Origin: Desulfocapsa sp.
GTDB taxonomy: Bacteria; Desulfobacterota; Desulfobulbia; Desulfobulbales; Desulfocapsaceae
DNA length: 64,000 bases
Direction of reading: 5' to 3'
Assembly (NCBI GenBank): GCA_030145625.1
Contig: JAQYVF010000008.1
Coordinates: forward strand, 1-64,000
Every line of letters begins with the position of its first letter. Position 1 is the stretch's first letter. The notes under the pieces were generated by a model. It worked only from the letters and a program-made list of their open reading frames with translations. It searched no databases and was not told where the DNA came from. Shown here piece after piece: positions 25,445-34,432 of this stretch. The position numbers were made by a program, and so were the translations under genes.

Positions 25445-26665
25445 TTATTGAATCTCTACATGCAAACTTGAAATAGCCTCTTCCACACGTGTTATCGCTT
25501 CTTCACGATTGGCACCCTGCACAAGGACATAGCCAAAACGATCAGGATGCATATGGATGATTGGTTGTATCTCTCCGAGTTTACGAAAAAAACCATACTG
25601 TAAAAGTCCTGGAGTTTCCTTGAGGATCTCTTCGCCTGTGATGGCCTTGATTCTACCGGATTCAGGAAACCAATATCGTATCGCTGTGGAATAATCCCAT
25701 TTTGGCTTAAAGTGTTCATGGGAAACATTCTCTCCCAGTGCATATGAAATTACCGCATCGACCAGGCTAACTCCTGTGGCAGCGGGAATTTCATGGGAGG
25801 CAAACCAACCACCGGAAAGTCGTGCCGCCAATTCGATAATTAGCGGGTTGCCTTTTGAGTCGATAACTAGGTCCCCCTTGACTATTCCACTTGTTATGCC
25901 CATGGCGTTGGAACCTCGTAAGATAAGGTCATCAATGGCGATGAGTTGTTGGTTACTCAACTGTGCAGGAATGGTCCCACCATCTTCGATGATGTAAGGC
26001 TTGAATTGGTCGATCCTGGAATAATTTCGTTCTGCGATAGCAGGGGTATGGCAGATATTATTTAGAATAAAACTCTCAGTGGATAGTTGAACCCCTGGGA
26101 TAAATTTTTCAAGGATCAGTCTTCCGGAATCTCCCCATCTTTTGGATTCTTCAAATGCCCAATTAAGATCAATTTTATCATCGATAAGTAAGACCCCTCT
26201 TGCACCACGACCATCTACCGGTTTCAGGACATAGGTCTCTTGAGCTCGATTATCAGTCAAGTTTTTGAGCTGCTCAATGTTTTCAACGGCTGAAAACCAG
26301 GGACAGGGGATATTGTCCGTCTGGAATCTTTGCTTCATCAATATCTTATCAGATGCACATTGGGCAGCGTCCAGGCTGATCGAATGGAGGCCAAGTTTTT
26401 TAGAGGTCAATGCAACTGTGTAGGGAACGTCATTGGCAATGGTCATCACTCCATCAATCGCATGACTCTTGTTAAATACCACAGCCCTTTCGGCGGTAGC
26501 TTCAGCGTCCCTGGTGGATACTATCAATACATGATCAGCCAAAGCCAATGCAGGCGCATCTTCCTTTATATCTGTACCAACGATGCTCAATCCACGTTGT
26601 TTTGCTGCTTCGTAGGCTGGTATCTGTTCCACACCACCCCCGATTATCATAAGTGTTTTAGCCAA
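25445..26665 (-). CDS. ATP-grasp ligase, carboxylate-amine type
   Basis: About 406 residues. It has an N-terminal preATP-grasp Rossmann domain (KTLMIIGGGVEQIPAYEAAKQRGLSIVGTD), an ATP-grasp core (TYVLKPVDGRGARGV, LILEKFIPG, metal-binding PLIIELAARLSGG), and a C-terminal small domain. Such enzymes form an acyl-phosphate and join it to an amine or similar group. The track ATG at 26683 lacks a ribosome site; a TTG at 26665 has GGAGGG 10 nt upstream and gives MAKTLMIIGGG, so TTG is preferred. The start overlaps the SDR 3' end. Between SDR/TPP and NeuB genes, it may N-acylate an amino sugar. That role is inferred. Confidence 0.8.
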   Translation of the reverse strand: MAKTLMIIGGGVEQIPAYEAAKQRGLSIVGTDIKEDAPALALADHVLIVSTRDAEATAERAVVFNKSHAIDGVMTIANDVPYTVALTSKKLGLHSISLDAAQCASDKILMKQRFQTDNIPCPWFSAVENIEQLKNLTDNRAQETYVLKPVDGRGARGVLLIDDKIDLNWAFEESKRWGDSGRLILEKFIPGVQLSTESFILNNICHTPAIAERNYSRIDQFKPYIIEDGGTIPAQLSNQQLIAIDDLILRGSNAMGITSGIVKGDLVIDSKGNPLIIELAARLSGGWFASHEIPAATGVSLVDAVISYALGENVSHEHFKPKWDYSTAIRYWFPESGRIKAITGEEILKETPGLLQYGFFRKLGEIQPIIHMHPDRFGYVLVQGANREEAITRVEEAISSLHVEIQ

Positions 26666-27392
26666 GGAGATATGTCCCTCCATTTACATTGAGTGTTTGC
26701 CCGCTGATATAAGATGACTGCTTTGAACAGAGATAGACAACTGTGGACGCGACTTCATCAGGGGTTCCGACCCTTCCTACAGGAATATCTTCAAATAGTT
26801 TGTCGGATTTTTTTTCATCGAGTTCATCTGCAATCATGTCGGTCTGGATAAGGCCGGGAGCAACACAGTTACAACAAACACCTGATCGTGAATATATTTT
26901 TGCAAGAGACTTGGTAAAATTAATAAGACCAGCTTTTGCAGCGGCATAGTGGACTTGATAAAGGCCGCCCCATTGTCCTCCAACAGACGATATATTGACT
27001 ATTCTACCAAACCCCCTGTCAACCATTCCCGGGATAACGTGTCTGGCGCAACGTACAGCACCCAGGAGATTCACTGATAACATATGTTCCCATTCGGCAT
27101 CACTGATCTCGAGAAACGGCTTCACTTGAGAAATTCCGGCGTTATTCACCAGTGTGTCAATAGGACCAAGCTCATTTTCAGTTGCATGAATAGCTGTTTC
27201 GACTGATTGTTGCGATGAAACGTCCAGTTGAATTGGAATTCCAGTATGCGGTTGAGTAATTATTTCACAAGCAAGTTCTTTGTTGTTTTGATATCCAACG
27301 GCTACATGATAATCATTTTCCATCAAGGCTATGGCGATGGCACGACCGATACCTCGACTGGCACCTGTAACCAGTGCGACACGATTGCTCAT
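26658..27392 (-). CDS. short-chain dehydrogenase/reductase, FabG-like
   Basis: 244 residues, a classical SDR. The NAD(P)-binding TGASRGIGRA (9-18), NNAG (about 88-91), and the catalytic Ser with YAAAK (near 151-155) are all intact. The overall sequence is closest to 3-oxoacyl-ACP reductases. It overlaps the TPP-enzyme stop by 4 nt (27389-27392) and the ATP-grasp start, so the three are translationally coupled. In this context it could reduce the keto product of the TPP enzyme, or a sugar 4-keto group; the substrate is not evident. Confidence 0.9.
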   Translation of the reverse strand: MSNRVALVTGASRGIGRAIAIALMENDYHVAVGYQNNKELACEIITQPHTGIPIQLDVSSQQSVETAIHATENELGPIDTLVNNAGISQVKPFLEISDAEWEHMLSVNLLGAVRCARHVIPGMVDRGFGRIVNISSVGGQWGGLYQVHYAAAKAGLINFTKSLAKIYSRSGVCCNCVAPGLIQTDMIADELDEKKSDKLFEDIPVGRVGTPDEVASTVVYLCSKQSSYISGQTLNVNGGTYLLG

Positions 27393-29116
27393 GACTCACG
27401 CCCCATCCACATTTCGCCCATGTGCTGCCCGGCAAGTAATAACGGAGTGACATCTGCTGCCGGGTCAATGGCAACGTCAAGTAATACTGGGCCGGATTGT
27501 TCCCAAAACCAAGTGAGTTTCTCAATACTGTCTTCTGGGTTCTGTAACTGATCTGAAGGAATGCCGAAACCATGTGCAATTGCTTTAAAATCAGGTGCTT
27601 TGAAATCACCGGTAACAGGGTCATCTCCCCATGTTATGAGTTGAAATTGCGAGACAAGTCCTAAGCGGCTGTTGTTGAGGACCAGGATTTTCACATTGAG
27701 CTGACGTTCCTGGAGAGAGGCCAATTCCTGAATATTCATCAGCAGAGAACCATCTCCGACGACACATAAGATGGATCTCTCCGGATAGGCCATGGCTGCA
27801 CCTATGGCTGAAGGCAAATCATATCCCATGGTGCCATGCCCTCCGGAAGTGAGGTGCAGGTGGGTATCTGGTTTGAAGGGAAGATGACGTGCAGCCCAGT
27901 GCTGATGACAACCTACACCGGTGACGACGACGGTTTCCTGGTTATCTATCAGTCTTGCCAATTCTTGCATGATGTGGCGAGGCTGGAGATAAACAGAACC
28001 TTTAAGTGGAATATCATCGAGTTGTTGTGACTTGATCTCCAGAATTTTTTCCTGCCAGCCTTTGTCGGATTCTATTTCTTTGATTCCAATTGTGTCAATA
28101 AACGAATCACAGAAGTCGATCAGATTCGCTTCCATTTTCCATGTTACAGGTACTCTTCCATGCTGGAGTTCGTTGGCATCAATATCCACCCAGGCGATTT
28201 TACCATTGGGAACAAATTGATCGACCACAGTACCTGTTTGCCTGACATCAAGACGTGATCCCATTACGAGCAGAAAGTCGCATTCAAAAACAGCTCGATT
28301 GGCAACCAGATGACCTGTGTGGCCAATATACCCTAAGTAGCGTTGATCCATGCTGTCGAAGCTGCTGACACCCAGGAAGTTCGTGACCACCAGAGCATCT
28401 AACCTGGAAGCAATTTCGCTATATTTTTCATATGCGCGTGCAGTCAATGCACCGTGTCCCAATAACAATACGGGCCGGCGTGAGTTAACAGCTGCCTGGC
28501 TGATCTCGTTGAGCGTTGTCATATCAGGTAGTGAAGGTCTCACCTCGGTCTTGGCAGATAAGGAAAGTGGTGATACCTCAGGATCATCTATCTTTTCTCT
28601 TTGAATATCCATTGGGAAATCAATGACGCATGGTCCTTTTCTGCCCGTGGTAGCAATACGAAAGGCATCTGGCAGTTCTCGGTAAACATCTTCAGCAGAA
28701 AGCAAACATACTGAATGTTTACTGATTGGTTCTGTTATGGCAACTGTTGGGGTCTCTTGAAATCCCCTTTGTCTGACACTTTCACGAATTGTAAGATCTC
28801 CTGTTCCAATCTGGCCTGTGATCAAGACAAACGGAGTAGAATCGTAATATGCATCAGCTAAGGGGGTTATTGCATTGGTGGCCCCTGGCCCGGATGTTAC
28901 CATTACAACCTGTACACGACCGGTTAGTCTCGCGTAAGCGAGAGCAGCATAGCCAGCACCTTGCTCGGATTTAAAACATTCAACTGCTATTTTAGCTTTG
29001 AGGCAGGCATTGATTAATGGGATAATGGTACCGCCAGGATAAACAAACACCTTTTGTACACCATGAAAAACGAGAACACCGGCAACCCAGTCTGATATGT
29101 TTTGTTTCATAAGCAC
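27389..29116 (-). CDS. TPP-dependent enzyme, acetolactate-synthase-like
   Basis: 575 residues with all three domains of the acetolactate synthase large-subunit family. The catalytic Glu that activates thiamine diphosphate is E51 in CFKSEQGAGYAA, and the Mg/TPP site is GDGSLLMN (from 454) followed by LVLNNSRLG. Such enzymes decarboxylate a 2-keto acid and transfer the acyl unit. No small subunit is adjacent, and the operon is not an amino-acid operon, so branched-chain amino-acid synthesis is unlikely. It heads the minus-strand operon with SDR, ATP-grasp, NeuB-type and PseG-like genes, where it may build an unusual acyl substituent or modify a sugar precursor. Confidence 0.88.
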   Translation of the reverse strand: MLMKQNISDWVAGVLVFHGVQKVFVYPGGTIIPLINACLKAKIAVECFKSEQGAGYAALAYARLTGRVQVVMVTSGPGATNAITPLADAYYDSTPFVLITGQIGTGDLTIRESVRQRGFQETPTVAITEPISKHSVCLLSAEDVYRELPDAFRIATTGRKGPCVIDFPMDIQREKIDDPEVSPLSLSAKTEVRPSLPDMTTLNEISQAAVNSRRPVLLLGHGALTARAYEKYSEIASRLDALVVTNFLGVSSFDSMDQRYLGYIGHTGHLVANRAVFECDFLLVMGSRLDVRQTGTVVDQFVPNGKIAWVDIDANELQHGRVPVTWKMEANLIDFCDSFIDTIGIKEIESDKGWQEKILEIKSQQLDDIPLKGSVYLQPRHIMQELARLIDNQETVVVTGVGCHQHWAARHLPFKPDTHLHLTSGGHGTMGYDLPSAIGAAMAYPERSILCVVGDGSLLMNIQELASLQERQLNVKILVLNNSRLGLVSQFQLITWGDDPVTGDFKAPDFKAIAHGFGIPSDQLQNPEDSIEKLTWFWEQSGPVLLDVAIDPAADVTPLLLAGQHMGEMWMGRES

Positions 29117-30094
29117 CTGATTTGGATAGATTCTTTATAAGTACCATATTGATACTTATTACAGGAAAATCACAACATTGGGGACTGTTCAACAACAAAT
29201 GGTTGACCATCCATGTGGGAGCGGCTTCAATCGTGAACATCCCACAATACAGTTCAACCAGACAGTCGGTCGCATCAAGCCCTGTTCACGGATAAATTCG
29301 CTCCTACATGGAAACGATTTCTCTTGCTTCCTTTCCTCCGCAATTTTACATCTAAGTTGGGATAACAGCAAAATTGGGTTCGCCAGGAAGACCAAGATTT
29401 ACACCTTTAACAGAAACAACAATGCATTCTTGCCCGATAGGGTATAAAGAATTGTTTTAATCTATGAGCCTGTTTCAGGTATAAGGCAAATTAAAACTAA
29501 ATTCAAATCCTGTTCATAATAACATGGTACCTGGATAATTGTCTAAACTTATTGGTAACTCTTCATCTTTCAGTAAAGAGGTTGATGACTGAAAAATGAA
29601 GGAAAAGATAACAAGATAACAGTGGAAAATTGTTGTTCGTATCGGGGTAGGTTAAAACGGCAGTGATTGCTTTGTTTAGTCATCAGTCTTTAGGCAATCA
29701 GTTGGTTGATCTGAACAATTATACCTGCTGGAAGGTGTTATTTCAGAATAGAGAATGAATACGTTATATGACAGAAAACTCCACTTTTTTTAAAAATATC
29801 TTTTAGGGAGCTAAAAAAATAAAGGAATTCATACGATAAGTGAAGCTGTAGTTTGTTATATATTGGCATATCGTGATAATATCCATACAGCATCTCATTT
29901 TACTGAACTTGTAGATTGATGTCAGGGAGGCTATTCGATGGACTTAAATGGGTAGCCTTTTTATGGCTGGCGATAACCCGTTCAAATCAACTCTCTTGCC
30001 AAACAATGATATTAAAATAACAGATGAAGTTGAACCATTTCTACTTATGTAAAATGTAGAAATATCAGTCTGATAGATAGGGGAAATACCAATT
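29117..30094. other. 978-bp divergent intergenic region
   Basis: This region separates the TPP operon from the plus-strand radical SAM gene. It contains the REP-like inverted pair at 29211-29311. I find no supported ORF and no clear consensus promoter; the rest is AT-rich with no feature I can name. Confidence 0.5.
29211..29311. repeat. REP-like inverted pair (BIME-like)
   Basis: A 28-nt arm at 29211-29238 (CCATGTGGGAGCGGCTTCAA...) and its imperfect inverse at 29284-29311 (reverse complement CCATGTAGGAGCGAATTTAT...). The GTGGGAGCGGCTTC / CGCTCCTACA signature is that of REP elements mobilised by RAYT (TnpA-REP) proteins in other bacteria. No RAYT gene is in this window. Confidence 0.65.
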
Positions 30095-31900
30095 GTGAAT
30101 TATCTCTTTATCGTTCCAAAAGATAACATGTATGGGATGATGACCATTCCTCCCGGAATTGTCTATGTCGCATCTGCGTTAAAAGAGTCCGGTCGTAACG
30201 TGTTTGGCATACATCTGAATTTTGAAGATGATGCTGATGCTGCCATTCGGCAGTCTATGCTTGAACATGATATTGATGTGGTCTGCACTGGTGGACTTTC
30301 CGATCAATATCTTGAAATAAAAAAAATCATAAGAATTATTAGAGAAGTAAAGGCAGACGCTGTCACTGTTGTGGGGGGTGGACTTATTACCAGTGAGCCG
30401 GAAGTCGCTCTTGCAGGTGTAGAGGCGGATATCGGTATTGTCGGTCAGGGGGAAATCAGCATCTGTGAGGTTGCGGATGCCCTTGAAACAAAGAGGGAAC
30501 TGCATGATATTGATGGTCTGGCACTAAATGACTCCGGACAGGTCACTAAGACAGCGCTTCGCTATGATATTAAAGATATCGACTGTATCTGTTTTCCAGA
30601 CTACTCCATTTTCAATTACAAGCAGGTGCCAAATGACCCTGTTTATATCAATGGGAAGCTTAAAAAAAGTCTGAACGTTACCGCCAGTCGTTCCTGTCCA
30701 TACAACTGCACTTTCTGTTATCACCCGAGTGGGTCTCGATATGTCCAGAGAAGCATCAAGAACATCTTTCAGGAAATCGATCTGATGTTGAAAAGCTATG
30801 CTATAGAGCATATCTCTGTCATAGACGAACTCTTTGCCACGAATAAAGAAAGAGTCTTCGAATTCTCTGAAAGAATTAAAAGTTACGGTCTTACTTACGG
30901 TGTTCAGCTCAGGGTAGACAGTATTTCTGAAGAAATTCTTATGTCCCTGAAGGACTCAGGTTGTATAGCGATCAGTTATGGAATTGAAAGTGCTGATAAT
31001 AACATTCTGTCCAGCATGCGAAAACGAATCACCATTAAACAAATTGAAGAGGCCCTGGTCCTGACAAAAAAAGTTGGGATATTCATTCAGGGTAATTTTA
31101 TTTTCGGGGATATAGAGGAGACTGTTGAGTCGGCCAATCGCACATTGCGCTGGTGGATGAACCATTTGGATTATGGTCTGAATCTGTATATGATTCGTGT
31201 TTTTCCTGGAAGTTATCTTTACAAATACGCCTTAGAAAAAGGAATTATTAACGATCGATTGAGCTATCTCGAAAATGGCTGCCCCCCGATAAATGTGTCC
31301 AGGCTCAGTGAATCTGAGATGAAAGCTCTGCGTGATAAAATCATTTATCTGAATTCTGAAATGGTTGGTGCCACCTATGGCATCCAGGTTTCGCGTATAA
31401 CCGATGACGGGGCCTATGACCTAACTGCTGAGTGTATGAACTGTGGTGCTCTGAACAGTTTTAACAATACAAAATTTGAATATAAAAATGTGACCGGGGC
31501 AGATTCGTTCAGCTGTGGGCATTGTTTTCAGAAGATGAGAGTCTCTCCAGCGAATACTGTGTCAAAGGGAACCTATAAAACCATCCTTGATAATGTTCTT
31601 GAACAGCATTTTTTAGCCTTTGCAAAACAAGGAAAGAAGATAGTGATCTGGGGTGTTACGGAAAAATCTACTGCGTTACTCATGAGTTCAAAATCTCTGC
31701 GTGATGCTGTCGTCGCTGTGGTGGATCGGGATTATAAGGTTAAAAACTGGACCTTTTTGAATCGATATAGGATTGAAAGTCCAGACGTGTTGCAGGAGTT
31801 GTCGTTTGACAGCTTAATTATCGGAGCTGCTGGATATGAGAAGCAGATCTCAGATCAGGTGAGTGCCATGGGGTTGAATGTTGATATCCTGGATATTTAA
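30095..31900 (+). CDS. B12-type radical SAM protein with C-terminal Rossmann-like domain
   Basis: 601 residues. An N-terminal cobalamin-binding-like domain (1-145; VVGGGLITSEPE) precedes the radical SAM core with the 4Fe4S motif CPYNCTFC (Cys201, Cys205, Cys208). A small four-cysteine knuckle follows (CMNCG...CGHC, near 446-478), and the C-terminal 80 residues form a nucleotide-binding-like fold (KIVIWGVTEKSTALL...VVDRD). The DxHxxG cobalamin ligand motif is not seen. Such enzymes often methylate or rearrange unactivated carbons. The GTG start has GGGG upstream. Neighbouring glycosyltransferases suggest it acts on a sugar or glycoconjugate; the substrate is unknown. Confidence 0.82.
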   Translation: MNYLFIVPKDNMYGMMTIPPGIVYVASALKESGRNVFGIHLNFEDDADAAIRQSMLEHDIDVVCTGGLSDQYLEIKKIIRIIREVKADAVTVVGGGLITSEPEVALAGVEADIGIVGQGEISICEVADALETKRELHDIDGLALNDSGQVTKTALRYDIKDIDCICFPDYSIFNYKQVPNDPVYINGKLKKSLNVTASRSCPYNCTFCYHPSGSRYVQRSIKNIFQEIDLMLKSYAIEHISVIDELFATNKERVFEFSERIKSYGLTYGVQLRVDSISEEILMSLKDSGCIAISYGIESADNNILSSMRKRITIKQIEEALVLTKKVGIFIQGNFIFGDIEETVESANRTLRWWMNHLDYGLNLYMIRVFPGSYLYKYALEKGIINDRLSYLENGCPPINVSRLSESEMKALRDKIIYLNSEMVGATYGIQVSRITDDGAYDLTAECMNCGALNSFNNTKFEYKNVTGADSFSCGHCFQKMRVSPANTVSKGTYKTILDNVLEQHFLAFAKQGKKIVIWGVTEKSTALLMSSKSLRDAVVAVVDRDYKVKNWTFLNRYRIESPDVLQELSFDSLIIGAAGYEKQISDQVSAMGLNVDILDI

Positions 31901-32033
31901 TATTGCAGCGAGAAAAGCTAAGCTTAGTGGGGTGTTTCATTTTTGAATTCAGTATGTTATGTGGTGTGTGATGGGTGGCTTTCTGAATAGTAGGAACTGG
32001 TTTTAGTGTCTATCATCATTCCTTGAAAATAAT

Positions 32034-33086
32034 ATGCGTGTTCTTAGCCGTGACAATGGAGAAAATGTGGATAACCCATTAGTGAGTATATGCATTCCTA
32101 ATTACAATAATGGGAAATATTTAGATAGTTGTGTCGCGAGTGCATTATCACAAGAGTATAGCAATATAGAAGTGATTTTGGTTGATGACAATTCAACGGA
32201 TAATTCTCTGGAAATCGCTAAAAAATATGAAAGTAATGTTACGATTATTAAAAATATTAATAACTTGGGGCAACCTAAAAATACAAATAAAGTAGTCAAT
32301 CTGGCGAGCGGTGAATTTGTTGTCATTCTGCATAGTGACGACCAGCTCCTTCCAAACTTTTGTACTGCTCTTGTTCCGTTACTTTGCAGGTATCCCAATG
32401 CTGTGATGGCTGTTGGAGAAAGAAAGGAAACAGATGAGTCAGGCATAGCGCACAGTATAACTCCTTTCTATTCTGTAGATTGTGTTATTCCTGGTGAGAA
32501 ACAGGCTAAAGTTTTTTTGATGATGTCATTTCTTCCATGCCAGGTTCTTTTTAGAAAAAATAGATTTGTAGAATCCGGCCAAATCAATGAACGACATATT
32601 GTCAATTTGGATGGATTGTTATGGTTTCAAATGTCTTTGTTAGGAGATGTCATATATATACGAGACGAATTGTCAGTTTATCGCATTCATAAAAATAATA
32701 TTACTTCAGAATATAATAAGAAAATAAACCATATGATGGAATATTATGGAACCATGTCAGAGATGTTTGATATGGCAAAGGGGCGGCCATATTTAGAATT
32801 TTATTTTAAAGACGCTCAAAAAAGAGTGGCTTTATTGACAATAAGATATTGCCATGAAGTAATCAAAAATAAGAATTATGAACTCGCTAAACAGTATATA
32901 GCTTTGGCAAGAGTATTCGATGAGGATATAGTTAATGATAAAATGTACAAATTAATTAAATATTCACTTGAGTCAGAGTTAGATGATCCTGTCAAAGTAT
33001 ATGAAAGTCTTATGGTAAAAACTGACATTAGAAGAATGACAAGTTATGAGCCGCCTGAGGGTTTTGTAGCGTTACAAAGGATGTAA
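32034..33086 (+). CDS. family 2 glycosyltransferase
   Basis: 350 residues with an N-terminal GT-A/GT2 domain: VSICIPNYNNGKYLDSCVASALSQ, VILVDDNSTDNS, and HSDDQ as the DxD-like metal site (near residue 101). The C-terminal 120 residues are helical and not recognised. GT2 enzymes transfer sugars from nucleotide donors. It starts a three-gene, very AT-rich plus-strand run (GT2, radical SAM, GT2). The base composition unlike the flanking genes suggests separate acquisition. Donor and acceptor are unknown; flagellin or surface glycan is plausible. Confidence 0.9.
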   Translation: MRVLSRDNGENVDNPLVSICIPNYNNGKYLDSCVASALSQEYSNIEVILVDDNSTDNSLEIAKKYESNVTIIKNINNLGQPKNTNKVVNLASGEFVVILHSDDQLLPNFCTALVPLLCRYPNAVMAVGERKETDESGIAHSITPFYSVDCVIPGEKQAKVFLMMSFLPCQVLFRKNRFVESGQINERHIVNLDGLLWFQMSLLGDVIYIRDELSVYRIHKNNITSEYNKKINHMMEYYGTMSEMFDMAKGRPYLEFYFKDAQKRVALLTIRYCHEVIKNKNYELAKQYIALARVFDEDIVNDKMYKLIKYSLESELDDPVKVYESLMVKTDIRRMTSYEPPEGFVALQRM

Positions 33087-33088
33087 GT

Positions 33089-34342
33089 ATGTATTGTAGT
33101 AATAATATTGAATCGTTGATTGATGATCTGTCAAATAAGAAGGTAATTATTTACGGTGCGGGTAAAATTGGGAAGAGAATATATCAAACCTTGAAGAAAG
33201 ATAATATCTCTATCGATAGATTCTGGGATAATAACTATTCTTTGCATACTTCAATAGATGAGGTCCCAGTAGACAAACCAAATCTAGAATTCTTAGAAAA
33301 AGACAATGTTTTTATAATAGTAACAATATATGCCAAGAATGTAACAGAAGAAATAGTTTCTCAATTATCCGCAAGTGGATTCAAAAATATTTTATATGAT
33401 CGGCAGACAATTAATAATTTAATATATGGGGAGTGTGCGAAGGAAGTGCAGAGGCATACACATATATTTGACTTGAATCGATGTCATATTTGTCCTGTCT
33501 CAAAAGATTTAGATGATCGTTGCGATATATATGACAGATTTGTAGAAAAAGAATTGATGGTAAGTAGCAAGAATAGCTCTGGGGTTATTATTCCTTCAAT
33601 GGGAATACTTGTATCTAATAGATGTAATTTAAAATGCATTGGTTGTAATCAGTTACGAGATTTTTATAAGAAATCAGATATTGTTGATATTAAAGCTGTA
33701 GATGTAATTTCTGATGTTATGAAAATAAGTAATGCCGTAGGAAAAATTGAAAAAATCGTAGTTGTCGGTGGTGAAGCTCTTCTTCATAAAGAAATAAATG
33801 TTATAATTGAAAAACTGATATCAATTCCAAATGTTGGTATTCTACAATTTATAACAAATGGAAGTGTTCTGCCAAAGAATGACCTTATCTTTAGTTTGTT
33901 AAGCAATAAAAAAGTGAAAGTAGAAGTAAGTGGTTATGGGGATTTTCTGTCGAGTAATGCCAAGTCAAATGTGGTTAGCGTTCTAAAGAAATTAGAAAAA
34001 TATAGTGTCAACTTTGAGTACGAAAAGACATTGCAATGGTTTGATTTTGGTGATTTTCAAGATAGAAAATATTCTCCAGAAAGACTTAAGCATGTCTATG
34101 ATACTTGTTGTTTTGTGTCTAATGATCTTTTTAACGGAGAATTACATAAGTGTGCTAGGAGTGTGTTTGGTAAGCATTTAGGGAAAGTTGCTGATTTTAA
34201 AAATGATTATGTGGATATTAGAAATTCAAAAGATGAAGAATTGTCTGAGATTATAAATGAATTTATGAAAAATAGAACACCTCAAATTTGTCAGCATTGC
34301 AATGGAACGTCTTCTTTGACAATTTCTGCCGGGAAACAGTAG
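33089..34342 (+). CDS. radical SAM protein with N-terminal Rossmann-like domain
   Basis: 417 residues. The N-terminal domain (1-110) is Rossmann-like (KVIIYGAGKIGKRIYQTL, GAG at 23-25). A cysteine-rich linker (CHICP, near 132-136) follows, then a radical SAM core with CNLKCIGC (Cys179, Cys183, Cys186). A C-terminal CQHC-like pair suggests an extra Fe-S cluster of SPASM/twitch type. It starts 2 nt after the GT2 stop with AAGG before the ATG, so the genes are coupled. The domain pairing is unusual. The substrate is unknown; sugar or peptide modification is an inference. Confidence 0.82.
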   Translation: MYCSNNIESLIDDLSNKKVIIYGAGKIGKRIYQTLKKDNISIDRFWDNNYSLHTSIDEVPVDKPNLEFLEKDNVFIIVTIYAKNVTEEIVSQLSASGFKNILYDRQTINNLIYGECAKEVQRHTHIFDLNRCHICPVSKDLDDRCDIYDRFVEKELMVSSKNSSGVIIPSMGILVSNRCNLKCIGCNQLRDFYKKSDIVDIKAVDVISDVMKISNAVGKIEKIVVVGGEALLHKEINVIIEKLISIPNVGILQFITNGSVLPKNDLIFSLLSNKKVKVEVSGYGDFLSSNAKSNVVSVLKKLEKYSVNFEYEKTLQWFDFGDFQDRKYSPERLKHVYDTCCFVSNDLFNGELHKCARSVFGKHLGKVADFKNDYVDIRNSKDEELSEIINEFMKNRTPQICQHCNGTSSLTISAGKQ

Positions 34343-34365
34343 GTTTGTTGTAATTGTAATATTAT

Positions 34366-34411
34366 TTCGTTGTTCGTGCTCGTGTTCGTTGTTCGTGTTC
34401 GTTGTTCTTGG
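34366..34411 (+). repeat. short tandem TTCGTTG/TTCGTG repeats
   Basis: Several copies of TTCGTTG and TTCGTG lie end to end in the 90-nt gap before the next glycosyltransferase. They end about 22 nt before its ATG. Copy-number slippage here could change spacing of promoter or leader signals. Confidence 0.8.
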
Positions 34412-34432
34412 TTACTTGGAGATTTTATTTAA

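Noticed and set aside
27389-29116. Acetolactate synthase for branched-chain amino acids
   Set aside because: No regulatory subunit or ilvC is adjacent, and the gene is coupled to sugar-acid genes. The enzyme chemistry may be similar but the pathway is probably different.
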